DNA of 64,000 bases from Alphaproteobacteria bacterium (GCA_024279135.1 JAJRRU010000003.1:62001-126000), one strand, 5' to 3'. Counted from the stretch's first letter, positions 8,621 to 17,899 are shown. The notes: generated from the sequence alone by a model not told the origin. Made by a program: numbers and translations.

Positions 8621-9208
8621 TTGGAGATCATGTGGTGGCAATCTGCTGGTGCTTCGCTGGTGCTGATTGCTTTGGCCGAAATAGGGGATAAAAGTCAGTT
8701 GGTCTGTATGGCGCTCGCCGCCCGGCACGGACGGGCTAGACCGGTGTTGCTGGGTGCAACAGTTGCTTTTGCCATACTCAATACCGCTGCCGTATTAATC
8801 GGCGCGACGCTAACAATCTGGCTTCCCCAGGTCTGGGTTTTGGGGGCGATGGCCGCCCTTTTTGCATTTTTCGGCGTCCACTCATTACGGCAAAGCGAGG
8901 ATGAAGAGGACGAGATAAAGGCTGATCTCACGGGACATGGCCTGTTTGCCACCACATTTTTTATGATCTTGCTCGCCGAGATGGGCGACAAGACACAAAT
9001 TGCCGTGGCCGGGCTGGTGGGTATATACCCGGCAACGGCTGTATGGATTGGCGCTACGGTGGCATTAATTTTCACATCTGCTGTGGGCGTCCTGGCGGGA
9101 AAGACCCTGCTCCGCCGGTTGCCGATGGTCTGGCTCCACCGTTCGGCAGGGGTGCTCTTTTTATCCATGTCCGCACTGGCAATCTGGCGAATGGTGGCAA
9201 TTATTTAG
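8621..9208 (+). CDS. GDT1/TMEM165 (UPF0016) family cation exporter
   Basis: A 195-residue membrane protein with six predicted helices in two repeats. Each repeat carries the family signature: EIGDKSQ near residue 20 and EMGDKTQ near 123, which line the cation site. Relatives export Mn2+ or Ca2+ (for example MneA), so manganese efflux is likely. I take the TTG at 8621 as start because GGGGGA lies eight bases upstream; the ATG at 8630 has a Shine-Dalgarno-like GGAG only three bases away. I searched the upstream 160 bp for the manganese yybP-ykoY riboswitch core and did not see it. Confidence 0.9.
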   Translation: MEIMWWQSAGASLVLIALAEIGDKSQLVCMALAARHGRARPVLLGATVAFAILNTAAVLIGATLTIWLPQVWVLGAMAALFAFFGVHSLRQSEDEEDEIKADLTGHGLFATTFFMILLAEMGDKTQIAVAGLVGIYPATAVWIGATVALIFTSAVGVLAGKTLLRRLPMVWLHRSAGVLFLSMSALAIWRMVAII

Positions 9209-9720
9209 GCACTGCATTTAGGTGTTGATCGGGCCTGGATTACCGTTCCGGTCGGCGTCGCCCGTCTTTCTTGTCTGTCTTGTCTGTGATTTCTGTCTCA
9301 TCTTCATTCCCCTTCGGGTCATTACGATGAACCAGAAATCCTCTCGTATGTAATATTGCTAATCTTTCCCATAGGCGCTGACGTCAAACAATCCATAAAT
9401 TCTAAAAAAACGTATGTGCAGGACACCTATTGAATAGATTTTTGCCATACTTTGTGCTATACTTATGACAGTCAGTAAGGGCATGAAGATTTCGCCTCAG
9501 ACTGGCGAAGGTAAATTTCTGGAAAGGAGGACAGGGAGCTGTATGGAACCGCCTCACAGTCTGGAAGCCTCCTCGATGAGTATTGTAAAATCCTCTATGA
9601 GTGAGGCTTACCACAAAATTAAAATTTTAAGTTATCATTACTGAATATCCTTGGATATTCGGATATAATCTTCAGCCGTTGAGCTGTAGCAGATGGTATA
9701 TATACCATTAAACATAAGCA

Positions 9721-9748
9721 ACCCTGCCCTTTTTCAAAGTGGCAGGGT
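9721..9748. terminator. Hairpin between convergent genes, possible terminator
   Basis: An 8-bp stem, ACCCTGCC (9721-9728) with GGCAGGGT (9741-9748). An inner CTTT/AAAG pairing extends it. It lies between the converging GDT1-type gene and the FNR-type gene. No T-run follows on either strand, so intrinsic termination is uncertain. Confidence 0.35.
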
Positions 9749-9766
9749 ATGCTGTGTCGGGTTTCC

Positions 9767-9822
9767 GATCATTGAAATGGTTACCCGATCAAATGGTTAC
9801 CCAGCCATTGAAATAGTTATCC
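9767..9822. repeat. Three imperfect tandem repeats of 16-20 bp
   Basis: Units GATCATTGAAATGGTTACCC (9767-9786), GATCAAATGGTTACCC (9787-9802) and AGCCATTGAAATAGTTATCC (9803-9822). The second lacks four bases of the first. They lie just downstream of the FNR-type regulator gene. Function unknown. Confidence 0.75.
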
Positions 9823-9854
9823 AGTATTTTGGCATGATCAGCGATGGTTCGTTA

Positions 9855-10589
9855 TTAAGAACCGATCGCCAGATTGCGAATGGCCTGCATATTGGCAATT
9901 TCAATATTGCCTTTGCCCGTGGACTTGATGACATTCGATTTTTTCAGTTTAGAAAACGTGCGACTGATGGTTTCCGTTGTCAGGCCAAGATAGTCTGCAA
10001 TGCTTTCACGTCCCATGGGCAGATGAATGTTATTTGCCTTCGCTCCAAGCAATGAGGCCCTTGTGGATATGGAAAGCAGAAACGAGCAAAGTCGTTCAAC
10101 TGCCGTTTTACGTCCCAGCAGTAATAGTTGGTCCTGGGACTGAATTAATTCATTGGACGCGGTGTCGAGCATCCATGTTTCCAGTTTGGGGATTTTCTTG
10201 AACATGTTTTCCAGTTCCGCGTTTTTGAACCGGCAGAGCCGTACATCGGTGATGCTTTCCGCAGAATAGGCATAATGTTTGCTTTTGGCGATTCCCAGGA
10301 AGTCACCGGGATAGAGGAATCCGGTGATCTGTTGACGTCCATCGGGCAATTGTTTGAAAATTTTCAATACCCCATCGGTGACATTATATAAAAGGGCAGA
10401 AGTATCGCCTTCGTTCAGGATTGTCTGCTTGGCCGGCATGCTGACATTAACTGTAAACTGCGCCATTTCCTGTAATTCAGGGTCTGACAGGACGGTGCAG
10501 AAAACCTTTTCCCGGACAACACAAGCCGCACAGGGGGATGCTATTGTCTTGGACCATTTTTTCACAGGCGGCTTTAACTGATAATGCAT
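9855..10589 (-). CDS. FNR/FixK-type Crp-family regulator with [4Fe-4S] cysteines
   Basis: A 244-residue oxygen-responsive regulator. From the ATG at 10589 the ligand cysteines fall at 20, 23 and 31, with a fourth at 119, close to the C20/C23/C29/C122 set of E. coli FNR. A cyclic-nucleotide-binding-type beta roll (about 40-150), a dimer helix and a C-terminal helix-turn-helix follow. The recognition helix carries Glu206-x-x-Ser209-Arg210 (TETISR), the FNR pattern that reads TTGAT half-sites. The frame is open to 10679, but that extension has no ribosome-binding site and spoils the family spacing. It should switch genes between aerobic and micro-oxic or anaerobic states. A near-consensus FNR box lies upstream. 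Confidence 0.9.
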   Translation of the reverse strand: MHYQLKPPVKKWSKTIASPCAACVVREKVFCTVLSDPELQEMAQFTVNVSMPAKQTILNEGDTSALLYNVTDGVLKIFKQLPDGRQQITGFLYPGDFLGIAKSKHYAYSAESITDVRLCRFKNAELENMFKKIPKLETWMLDTASNELIQSQDQLLLLGRKTAVERLCSFLLSISTRASLLGAKANNIHLPMGRESIADYLGLTTETISRTFSKLKKSNVIKSTGKGNIEIANMQAIRNLAIGS

Positions 10590-10619
10590 GAGGTCTCTAA
10601 AATTAGAATCGAAATTAAT

Positions 10620-10633
10620 TTGATACCTATTAA
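10620..10633 (-). promoter_or_regulatory. Candidate FNR box upstream of the FNR-type gene
   Basis: TTGAT-ACCT-ATTAA matches the FNR/FixK consensus TTGAT-N4-ATCAA at nine of ten defined positions. It lies 31 bp upstream of the preferred start codon, which would fit autorepression. It could equally act on the divergent transporter gene at 10773. Confidence 0.4.
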
Positions 10634-10772
10634 ATATACAGCACTTTTTATTATATTTACATGCCTTATCATACATCAATTATAACAACACAGCATTCAA
10701 TAATATTTATTAATCGAAATCAGTTCACGTAATACCATTGCACGTTGGAATAAGATCAGTACTATTATTTCT

Positions 10773-12650
10773 ATGTTTGAATTTACACACGGTCTTGATT
10801 CCTCATTTCAGATGTGGGCGACATTTGTCTTCATCGCTGTCGCGTTTGGTTTTTATCTTTCCGAACGCGCCTCTATGGAAATGACGTCCGTCGGGCTGAT
10901 ATGCATATTATTGGTTTTCTTCCATTTTTTCCCGGTTGTCAGCCCAACCGGTTTTAATCTGGTTGACCCGGTCAGGATATTGCATGGATTTTCCAATCCG
11001 GCGCTGATCACGGTTCTGGCGTTACTGGTGGTCGGTCACGGCATGGTGAAAACCGGGACAGTGGATCACGGTGCCCGGGTCATTCTGTCTCTTGTTCGCA
11101 GCAGGGGAGGACCGGTTCTGGCCATGTTAATCGCCTTGATCGTGGTGATTACGATCAGTGCATTCTTGAATAACATCCCGGTTGTGGTCATTTTCATACC
11201 CATCATGCAGGCCCTGGCCAACCGGTTTGGCCAATCGGCAAGCAAATGGATGATGCCGCTGAGTTATGCAGCTGTTTTCGGCGGTATGACAACCCTGATC
11301 GGTTCAGGGACAAACCTACTGGTTAACAGTGCTCTCATAGAAATGGGCCAGGAGCCGTTTGGATTTTTTGATTTCACGGTCCCCGGCCTGATTATGGCTT
11401 CTGCGGGCCTGGTTTATATCACGGTCATCGTTCCACGATTGCTGCCAGACCGGGATGACGCTTCCGATCAAATCAATCAACGCGAAGGTAAGCATTTCCT
11501 CTCTCAGATTACGGTTGGGCAAAATGCTAACCTGATTGGTGAAAAAGCCCTCGGCGGTATATTTCGGGGGTTACCGGATATTACGGTACGCATGATCCTT
11601 CGTGACAATCAGACGGTCCTGCCACCGTTTGAGGATTTTGAAATAAAAAGTCAGGATATCCTCGTGATTGCCGCCACACGCATGGCGTTAAAAGAGGCCC
11701 TGACCCGATCCGAGCCGGGGATGCTGCATCCTGATCTTGAAGAAAACGTTTATGCCCAATCGGGTGATCTTTCCCTGAAACCCTGGGAAGACGGCGAACA
11801 GGTGCTGGCCGAGGCCATGGTGGTGCCCGCGTCACGCCTGATCGGTCGCACCTTGTCCCAGATAGGCTTTCGCTACAAAACAAACTGTGTGGTGGTCGGT
11901 ATATTGAGACGCTCGCGTATGGTACGCACGAGAATAACAGATATTCGTTTACAGGCCGGGGATGTTTTACTGCTCCAGGGACCGAGCAAGAATGTCGACG
12001 GATTGAAGAATAACCGCGATGTGGTGCTCATCGAATGGTCAACGGAAGAACTGCCCGTGCTGGACCACGCCCACCGGGCATTGGGAATTTTCTCGCTGGT
12101 CATTTTATTTGCGGCAACCGGTACCGTTCCTATTGTGGTCAGTGCCTTGTGCGGGGCCGCTGCCATGGTCGCTTTTCAGGTCATTAACATTGAACAGGCC
12201 TTCCGTGCCCTGGATTCCAAAATTGTCACGACTATTGCCGCCGCATTGGCGCTCGGTGTTGCCTTACAGGAAACCGGCGGGGCAGTATTTATCGCCCGCG
12301 GGCTGGTTTCGGCCATGGAAGGCCAGTCAACGACAACCATATTATCGGTCTTTTTCCTGTTGGTTGCGGTGTCGGCCAATATTGTCAGTGCCAAGGCATG
12401 CGCCGTTTTGTTCACACCGATAGCGGTTGATATTGCCCGGGTCATCGGTGCGCCGCCGGAAGCGTTTGCACTTGCTGTGGTGTTCGCTGCCAATTGCTCA
12501 TTTGCGTCGCCGCTTGGTTACCAGACGAATATTCTGGTTATGGCGCCCGGTGGATACCGGTTCATGGATTTTGTCCGGGTGGGGGTTCCACTTGTCCTGT
12601 TGATGTGGGTTGTATTTACCCTGTTCGTGCCCTGGTTCTATAAATTATAG
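10773..12650 (+). CDS. SLC13/DASS-family anion transporter with two RCK_C (TrkA-C) domains
   Basis: A 625-residue inner-membrane transporter. Both halves are hydrophobic: helices at about 12-220 and again from about 425 to the end. Two TrkA-C (RCK_C) domains sit in the cytoplasmic middle, at about 245-325 and 340-415. Two re-entrant-loop motifs of the DASS fold are visible: GSGTNLL near 178 and GYQTNILV near 585. Proteins of this architecture carry sulfate, dicarboxylates or other anions with Na+ or H+; the substrate is not decided here. It is divergent from the FNR-type gene and convergent with cheB, 16 bp away. Confidence 0.9.
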   Translation: MFEFTHGLDSSFQMWATFVFIAVAFGFYLSERASMEMTSVGLICILLVFFHFFPVVSPTGFNLVDPVRILHGFSNPALITVLALLVVGHGMVKTGTVDHGARVILSLVRSRGGPVLAMLIALIVVITISAFLNNIPVVVIFIPIMQALANRFGQSASKWMMPLSYAAVFGGMTTLIGSGTNLLVNSALIEMGQEPFGFFDFTVPGLIMASAGLVYITVIVPRLLPDRDDASDQINQREGKHFLSQITVGQNANLIGEKALGGIFRGLPDITVRMILRDNQTVLPPFEDFEIKSQDILVIAATRMALKEALTRSEPGMLHPDLEENVYAQSGDLSLKPWEDGEQVLAEAMVVPASRLIGRTLSQIGFRYKTNCVVVGILRRSRMVRTRITDIRLQAGDVLLLQGPSKNVDGLKNNRDVVLIEWSTEELPVLDHAHRALGIFSLVILFAATGTVPIVVSALCGAAAMVAFQVINIEQAFRALDSKIVTTIAAALALGVALQETGGAVFIARGLVSAMEGQSTTTILSVFFLLVAVSANIVSAKACAVLFTPIAVDIARVIGAPPEAFALAVVFAANCSFASPLGYQTNILVMAPGGYRFMDFVRVGVPLVLLMWVVFTLFVPWFYKL

Positions 12651-12666
12651 GGAACAGCTCCGGGCC

Positions 12667-13812
12667 TTATACCCCTGAGCGGAGCACCCTTGCCGCTTCG
12701 CCCGGCAGGGCGTCAATTGGCTTTACGGCCGCGCAAAGACCCGCCTCGGCGACGGCCCGTGGCATCCCCCACACAACACTGGTATCCTGATCCTGAGCAA
12801 TGACATTGCCGCCGGATTTAATAATTTCTCGAGCCCCTTTCAACCCATCATTGCCCATGCCGGTTAACACGACTCCCAGCACCTTCGCACCGTAGATCTG
12901 GACAATACTCTTGAACATGGGGTCGGCCGAGGGTTTACAGAAGTTTTCCGGTTCACTGTCCGACAGTTTAATGTGCGGATAAGGATTACCCTTCTCAAAG
13001 GTCATATGATATCCGCTGGGCGCCATGTAAATATAACCGGGTAGTAATTCTGTACCATTGATGGCTTCGTGACAGGGCCAGTCGGTACTTTTTGAAATGC
13101 CTTTGACCAGTGATTCCGTAAAACCCGATAGCATGTGTTGCGTCACGACTACGGGACAGTTGATATCTCTGGGTAGCCCGCCGAGGAAACCGGTTAACGC
13201 CCGTGGACCGCCGGTTGATGATGCGATGGCAATGACTTCCGGCTTGATTTTGGTGTAGGGCCGCAAGGAAACAACAACCGGTTCAGCCGCCTTGATTGTG
13301 GCTAAGCGCAGTCTATTGATACGGTTGATCGGAGCACCCAGCGGCTGGGTTGTTTTACCTTTCTTACGCCGGATGGAACTGAAGGATTTGAGGGTCTCGA
13401 TCAAATTGCTCTTGAATATTGCAAGGTCATCCTTGCTGCTATTTTTGTCCGGGATACTGATAAATTCTGACGTGCCGTGTTTCAGTTTCGTCAGGGCAGG
13501 GTGGTTTTTGTTTTTCGAAGAATCGGTGGAAACCAGAATAAACATTGTGTCATCATCGATTTTTCGCAGACGGGAGATTGTGATGGGCCAGTTTTCGGAT
13601 TCATCGGTACAATCAATAATCACCACATCCAGTCCATATTGACGAAAAGTGGAAACGGCTTCGATACCGGTTTCCTGGTGAAAAATATTGATTTTATTCT
13701 CTGGCTTCAGATAATCAGCCATTCTTTTATAGTTCTCATGGGACGTGGTGACAAACATGACATGAATGGTGTTTGGGTTTGAATGTTTAGCGCTGAGTGT
13801 CGGGATTTCCAT
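12667..13812 (-). CDS. CheB-like protein-glutamate methylesterase with degenerate receiver domain
   Basis: A 381-residue two-domain protein. The C-terminal methylesterase domain (about 190-380) has the full CheB triad: Ser199 in ASSTGG, His226 in VTQHM and Asp322 in TGMGNDG. The N-terminal 130 residues look like a response-regulator receiver with a possible phospho-Asp67 (VIIDCTD). However, the acidic pair normally after strand 1 is missing (VMFVTTSH) and the usual late Lys is not seen. CheB removes methyl groups from chemoreceptor glutamates and deamidates glutamines. No other chemotaxis gene is nearby, so it is an orphan whose receiver may be inert or used for docking. Confidence 0.88.
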   Translation of the reverse strand: MEIPTLSAKHSNPNTIHVMFVTTSHENYKRMADYLKPENKINIFHQETGIEAVSTFRQYGLDVVIIDCTDESENWPITISRLRKIDDDTMFILVSTDSSKNKNHPALTKLKHGTSEFISIPDKNSSKDDLAIFKSNLIETLKSFSSIRRKKGKTTQPLGAPINRINRLRLATIKAAEPVVVSLRPYTKIKPEVIAIASSTGGPRALTGFLGGLPRDINCPVVVTQHMLSGFTESLVKGISKSTDWPCHEAINGTELLPGYIYMAPSGYHMTFEKGNPYPHIKLSDSEPENFCKPSADPMFKSIVQIYGAKVLGVVLTGMGNDGLKGAREIIKSGGNVIAQDQDTSVVWGMPRAVAEAGLCAAVKPIDALPGEAARVLRSGV

Positions 13813-14016
13813 GTAGTTTATTATCTCATGATTTTCTGAAGTTTTGTTTTGTATTACCTAACTTAGGCGAGTATATTTATGCTGCACCGCAGCAATAACG
13901 CGATTAATCAATTGTATAACACTATTTATCGTTAGCTTCAAAAATACAAGACTACATTTGATCGCTCTTAATATACGACGTTAATTTTTGATATCTCACA
14001 ATTTAAGGTTGGAAAA

Positions 14017-15162
14017 ATGCTGAAACCTGATAATCCATGTTTTTCATCCGGACCGTGTGCAAAAAGGCCTGGATGGACCGCAAGTCTACTTGATGGGTAT
14101 GCACCGGGTCGTTCTCACCGTTCCGCAGTTGGAAAAGCCAAGCTTGCCCGTGTTCTGAGCATGAGCCGCGAGGTTCTGCAAATCCCTGATGACTGGAAAA
14201 TCGGCATCGTACCGGCGTCAGATACCGGGGCCGTGGAAATGGCCATGTGGTCCTTGCTGGGCGCTCGTGGCGTGGAAATGCTGGCCTGGGAAAGTTTCGG
14301 TAAAGGCTGGATCACCGATGTGGTCAAACAGTTACGGCTTTCCGATGTGAAGGTTTCACAAGCCGATTACGGTGAATTGCCCGATTTATCGGCAGTGGAT
14401 TTCAACCGGGACGTGGTTTTTACCTGGAACGGCACCACATCGGGTGTTCGGGTGCCTAATGGCGACTGGATTGCCGATGACCGGGCCGGATTAACCATTT
14501 GTGATGCCACATCTGCTGCCTTTGCCATGGACCTACCCTGGCAGAAGCTCGATGTGGTGACCTATTCCTGGCAGAAAGTCATGGGCGGTGAAGGTGGCCA
14601 CGGGGTGATTATTCTCAGCCCACGCGCCGTCGAACGGCTCGAAAGTTATACCCCGGACTGGCCGCTGCCGAAGATTTTCAGGATGACAAAAGATGGCAAG
14701 TTGATCGACGGTATCTTCACTGGTGCAACCATTAATACACCCAGTATGCTGGCCGTGGAAGACGCCCTGGACGGTTTACTCTGGGCACAGGACATCGGCG
14801 GGCTTAAGGGCCTGATGGCACGCACCCAGCGTAATGGCGATGCGATAAACGCCTGGGTTGCGCGGACCAGCTGGGTCGACCATCTGGCGCGTGACGCTGA
14901 CAATCGCTCGATCACCTCCATGTGTCTTAAAATCGTCGATCCACGGGTAACCGGACGCTCAGAAGATGATCAGCGTGCCGTGGTCAAAAAAATCGTCGCC
15001 ATGTTGGATGAACAAGGTGCCGCTTATGATATTGGTGCCTATAAAGACGCACCACCGGGACTGCGCTTGTGGGCCGGTGCCACGGTGGAAACCGATGATC
15101 TGGAAGCCATGTTCCCCTGGCTGGAGCAGGCATTCGAGCAAATTATTTCTGAACGGGATTAA
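14017..15162 (+). CDS. serC: Phosphoserine aminotransferase SerC
   Basis: A 381-residue PLP enzyme of the class V fold. It converts 3-phosphohydroxypyruvate and glutamate to O-phosphoserine, the second step of serine synthesis, and can serve the matching step of vitamin B6 synthesis. The Schiff-base lysine is Lys187 in [25 protein letters not shown] near the N-terminus and the TWNGTTSG block fit the longer alphaproteobacterial/archaeal SerC subgroup. AAGG precedes the ATG. serA follows 14 bp downstream, so the two are an operon. pdxA, another B6 gene, lies at 52951-53988. Confidence 0.96.
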   Translation: MLKPDNPCFSSGPCAKRPGWTASLLDGYAPGRSHRSAVGKAKLARVLSMSREVLQIPDDWKIGIVPASDTGAVEMAMWSLLGARGVEMLAWESFGKGWITDVVKQLRLSDVKVSQADYGELPDLSAVDFNRDVVFTWNGTTSGVRVPNGDWIADDRAGLTICDATSAAFAMDLPWQKLDVVTYSWQKVMGGEGGHGVIILSPRAVERLESYTPDWPLPKIFRMTKDGKLIDGIFTGATINTPSMLAVEDALDGLLWAQDIGGLKGLMARTQRNGDAINAWVARTSWVDHLARDADNRSITSMCLKIVDPRVTGRSEDDQRAVVKKIVAMLDEQGAAYDIGAYKDAPPGLRLWAGATVETDDLEAMFPWLEQAFEQIISERD

Positions 15163-15176
15163 TAATGGAGGCTGTA

Positions 15177-16751
15177 ATGCCTAGAGTACTGATTTCTGAC
15201 AAAATGAGCCCGCTGGCTGAACAATGTTTTAAAAAACGCGGAGTTGATGTTGACTACAAGCCGGGTATGACCCCCGAAGAACTGAAAGCCTGTATCGCAG
15301 ATTATGATGGCCTGGCTATCCGTTCGGCGACAAAAGTTACCCAGGAAATTATCGACGCGGCGGATAATCTGAAAGCCATCGGGCGAGCCGGGATCGGTGT
15401 GGACAACATCGATGTGGTGGCCGCGACCACAAAAGGCATCGTGGTGATGAATACGCCTTTTGGTAATGCTATCACCACGGCCGAACACGCCATATCCATG
15501 ATGATGGCGCTGGCCCGGGAAATCCCACAGGCCAACGCCTCGACCCATGCCGGTAAATGGGAAAAATCGCGGTTCATGGGTGTCGAGGTCATGAGCAAGG
15601 TTCTTGGCATTATCGGATGTGGCAATATCGGGTCCATTGTTGCCGACCGGGCGCAGGGTCTGAAAATGCGGGTTCTCGCTTTCGATCCTTATCTCAGTGA
15701 TGATCGGGCCACCGCGCAAGGCATCGAGAAAGTTGATCTCGATACATTGCTTGACCAGTCAGACTTTATTTCCCTGCATACCCCCTTGACCGATTCCACC
15801 CGCGGCATTATCGATGCTGCGGCCATTGCCAAAACCAAGCCGGGTATTCGCATTATCAATTGTGCCCGTGGCGGTCTGGTGGTTGAGGCCGATCTCAAGG
15901 ACGCACTGGAATCCGGCCACGTTGCCGGGGCGGCGTTGGATGTTTTTGAACAGGAACCCGCCAAGGATAACGCCCTGTTTGGCATGAAGAATGTTATTGT
16001 GACACCCCATCTGGGTGCATCGACCAGCGAGGCTCAGGAAAATGTCGCTTTGCAGGTTGCTGAGCAAATCTCCGATTATCTGTTGAAAAGTGCGGTCAGC
16101 AATGCTCTGAATATGCCTGCGGTCAGCGCCGAAGATGCGCCGCGTCTGAAACCCTATATGAAACTGGTTGAACAGTTGGGCGCGTTTGCCGGCCAGGTGA
16201 CCCGCTCCGCGATTACCGAAGTTGATATCTGTTACGAGGGTGACGCCGCCGCACTGAACGTCAAACCCCTGACAGCTATTTTGTTGAAGGGCCTGCTCGC
16301 CCCGCAAATGGAAACCATCAATATGGTGTCCGCACCGGCCGTCGCCGAGGAACGTGGCATTAAAATTCGCGTGGCTACATCCGACAAGGCCGGGGCCTAT
16401 CACACCCGGATCGTGTTGACGGTAACTACCGAGGCCCAGACCCGTTCCATTGCCGGGTCATTGTTCAGCAACGAGCCACGGATCATCAAGATCAAGAATA
16501 TCGCCATGGATGCCAGTCTGGCCCCCAATATGCTTTATCTGAGCAACCTCGACAAACCGGGGTTGATCGGATCGCTGGGAACGATATTCTTTAACGCAGA
16601 TATCAACGTCGCCTCATTCCACCTTGGCCGGGCAGAACCCGGTGGTGATGCCATCTCGTTGCTGGAGATTGATGGAACACCCCCTAAGGCGGTGATGGAT
16701 GAAATCCTCGCCCTCGATCTGGTGACCCAGGCCGTTTCGCTGAAATTCTAG
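15177..16751 (+). CDS. serA: D-3-phosphoglycerate dehydrogenase SerA
   Basis: A 524-residue long-form SerA, the first step of serine synthesis (3-phosphoglycerate to 3-phosphohydroxypyruvate with NAD+). The N-terminal catalytic domain wraps around the NAD domain, with GIIGCGNIGS at 144-153. Catalytic Arg231 (NCARGG), Glu260 (FEQEP) and His278 (TPHLGAS) are present. An allosteric-substrate-binding domain and a C-terminal ACT domain (about 450-524) follow; the ACT domain usually senses serine. An ATG exists at 15165, but the GGAGG inside that region is the ribosome-binding site of the ATG at 15177, five bases away, so I start there. It lies 14 bp after serC. Confidence 0.96.
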   Translation: MPRVLISDKMSPLAEQCFKKRGVDVDYKPGMTPEELKACIADYDGLAIRSATKVTQEIIDAADNLKAIGRAGIGVDNIDVVAATTKGIVVMNTPFGNAITTAEHAISMMMALAREIPQANASTHAGKWEKSRFMGVEVMSKVLGIIGCGNIGSIVADRAQGLKMRVLAFDPYLSDDRATAQGIEKVDLDTLLDQSDFISLHTPLTDSTRGIIDAAAIAKTKPGIRIINCARGGLVVEADLKDALESGHVAGAALDVFEQEPAKDNALFGMKNVIVTPHLGASTSEAQENVALQVAEQISDYLLKSAVSNALNMPAVSAEDAPRLKPYMKLVEQLGAFAGQVTRSAITEVDICYEGDAAALNVKPLTAILLKGLLAPQMETINMVSAPAVAEERGIKIRVATSDKAGAYHTRIVLTVTTEAQTRSIAGSLFSNEPRIIKIKNIAMDASLAPNMLYLSNLDKPGLIGSLGTIFFNADINVASFHLGRAEPGGDAISLLEIDGTPPKAVMDEILALDLVTQAVSLKF

Positions 16752-16754
16752 GGT

Positions 16755-17312
16755 TTAACGCTTCCGGTGTTTAACTGTTTGAATCCCGAGAATGACGGTG
16801 AGGCTCAGCAGGGCGATGAAATACAGGCTTGTTGAGACAGCTTTGATCATGGTGAAAGTGCTTGCCGCGACCACCAGCGGATCGGGAAGATTTGGAAAAT
16901 TCATCAGCATGGCGATGATGAAACCGTTTTCTATGTAATCGGCCAAGCCGACAATAACAGGCAGAAATGCACAGAAATTGAAGATGCCCGGCACCCTGTT
17001 GATCTTCTTGGAAAGCCACACCCATATGAGGCTGTAGGTAATCGCGAATAATCCAGGATAAACTAAATCAAGGGGGATTTGGCGTGTTAGATAGAAGGTT
17101 CTGCCTTCCGGGCCGATCGATCCAATAAAGCTCATGGCATAGTCCGCATCGTATCCGGTGGGCAACATGTCAAAAGGTTCCATACCGCCAGCCATTTCCC
17201 GTAACAAGGGCAGGGTAACGAATATCATGACCAGATAGGTCGCCTGGGTCAGGATAAACAAGATCAGTATTGAATGTTTTTTTGTTAGCAGGGCCGTCAA
17301 TTTTGAGGTCAT
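16755..17312 (-). CDS. Membrane protein of unknown function, four helices
   Basis: I do not recognise a family. From the ATG at 17312 it is 185 residues with four strong hydrophobic segments (about 15-37, 85-105, 112-135 and 150-178) and a basic tail (KHRKR). The region between helices 1 and 2 is probably extracytoplasmic. An upstream in-frame ATG at 17348 would overlap the acetyltransferase gene; neither start has a clear ribosome-binding site. It is the last gene of a leftward run (ATPase, metA, acetyltransferase, this gene) and ends 3 bp from convergent serA. Confidence 0.7.
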   Translation of the reverse strand: MTSKLTALLTKKHSILILFILTQATYLVMIFVTLPLLREMAGGMEPFDMLPTGYDADYAMSFIGSIGPEGRTFYLTRQIPLDLVYPGLFAITYSLIWVWLSKKINRVPGIFNFCAFLPVIVGLADYIENGFIIAMLMNFPNLPDPLVVAASTFTMIKAVSTSLYFIALLSLTVILGIQTVKHRKR

Positions 17313-17320
17313 GGTATCTG

Positions 17321-17899
17321 TCAGCCTGCGGCTCTGTGGGACAGCCATTGTTCATGGGAAATCCGGAAGAAGGGACAGTTTTCTTTACCGTAGGCGAGCT
17401 GTTTGCCGGTTTCGCGAAATCCGATCTTCTTCAGGACTTTGCGAGAGTTGTCGTTGTCATCATCGATGGTCGCGGCAACCTCTCGCAGGGGAGTATCCTC
17501 GAATGCAAACCGCAGCAGTCGTTCGGCGGCTTCTGTGGCATAGCCCTTGCCCCAGGCTGATTTTTTCAGGATATAGCCAATTTCGATATCCCCGGTGGGA
17601 ATATCGGGGCCTTCGATACGTTCCCAATCTATCTCGTCACTTTTAACTGGAACCGGCACGAGGACCGCGGTGCCAAGTTTTTCATGGCTGTGTTTGTCCA
17701 TGACGCACCACACACCAATGCAGCCGCCACCACACCGTCTGATATATCTGGGCAAATTATTTGTTATGTTTTCAGAGCTATCCACCTGTCTGACATATCG
17801 TGTCACATCTGGATCGGTGAACATTTCTATGGTCAAATCCAGATCATCAAGACTTAAAGGCCTGAGAAAAAGCCGCTCGGTCTGAAGTTCCAGCTTCAC
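17321..17899 (-). CDS. GNAT-family N-acetyltransferase (RimJ/RimL-like)
   Basis: A 192-residue acetyltransferase of the ribosomal-protein-serine-acetyltransferase type. It opens with LQTERLFLRPLSLDD, the typical RimJ/RimL N-terminus. IEIGYILKKSAWGKGYATEA (about 105-124) includes the acetyl-CoA pyrophosphate loop, and NDNSRKVLKKIGF is the conserved late block. The acceptor, a protein N-terminus or small amine, is unknown. Its ATG overlaps the metA stop by four bases, so the two are translationally coupled, though a shared pathway is not implied. Confidence 0.88.
   Translation of the reverse strand: MKLELQTERLFLRPLSLDDLDLTIEMFTDPDVTRYVRQVDSSENITNNLPRYIRRCGGGCIGVWCVMDKHSHEKLGTAVLVPVPVKSDEIDWERIEGPDIPTGDIEIGYILKKSAWGKGYATEAAERLLRFAFEDTPLREVAATIDDDNDNSRKVLKKIGFRETGKQLAYGKENCPFFRISHEQWLSHRAAG

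Larger units (their letters stand above)
9209..9854. other. 646-bp stretch without a convincing gene
   Basis: No recognisable protein. Contents seen: a 9-bp tandem repeat CTTGTCTGT (9270-9287); a 59-codon open frame at 9465-9644 without a good ribosome-binding site; an inverted repeat GAATATCC/GGATATTC (9643-9660); a perfect 16-bp palindrome ATGGTATATATACCAT (9693-9708); a strong hairpin ACCCTGCC/GGCAGGGT (9721-9748); and three imperfect 16-20 bp direct repeats (9767-9822). It separates a rightward transporter gene from the 3' end of a leftward regulator gene, so the hairpins could end transcription from either side. None has a run of T. Confidence 0.5.

Noticed and set aside
9465-9644. 59-codon open frame in the repeat-rich gap
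   Set aside because: No proper ribosome-binding site and no recognisable features. Kept only as part of the region finding, not called as a gene.
10590-10679. N-terminal extension of the FNR-type protein with extra cysteines
   Set aside because: No ribosome-binding site precedes it, and the internal ATG restores the family's cysteine positions almost exactly.
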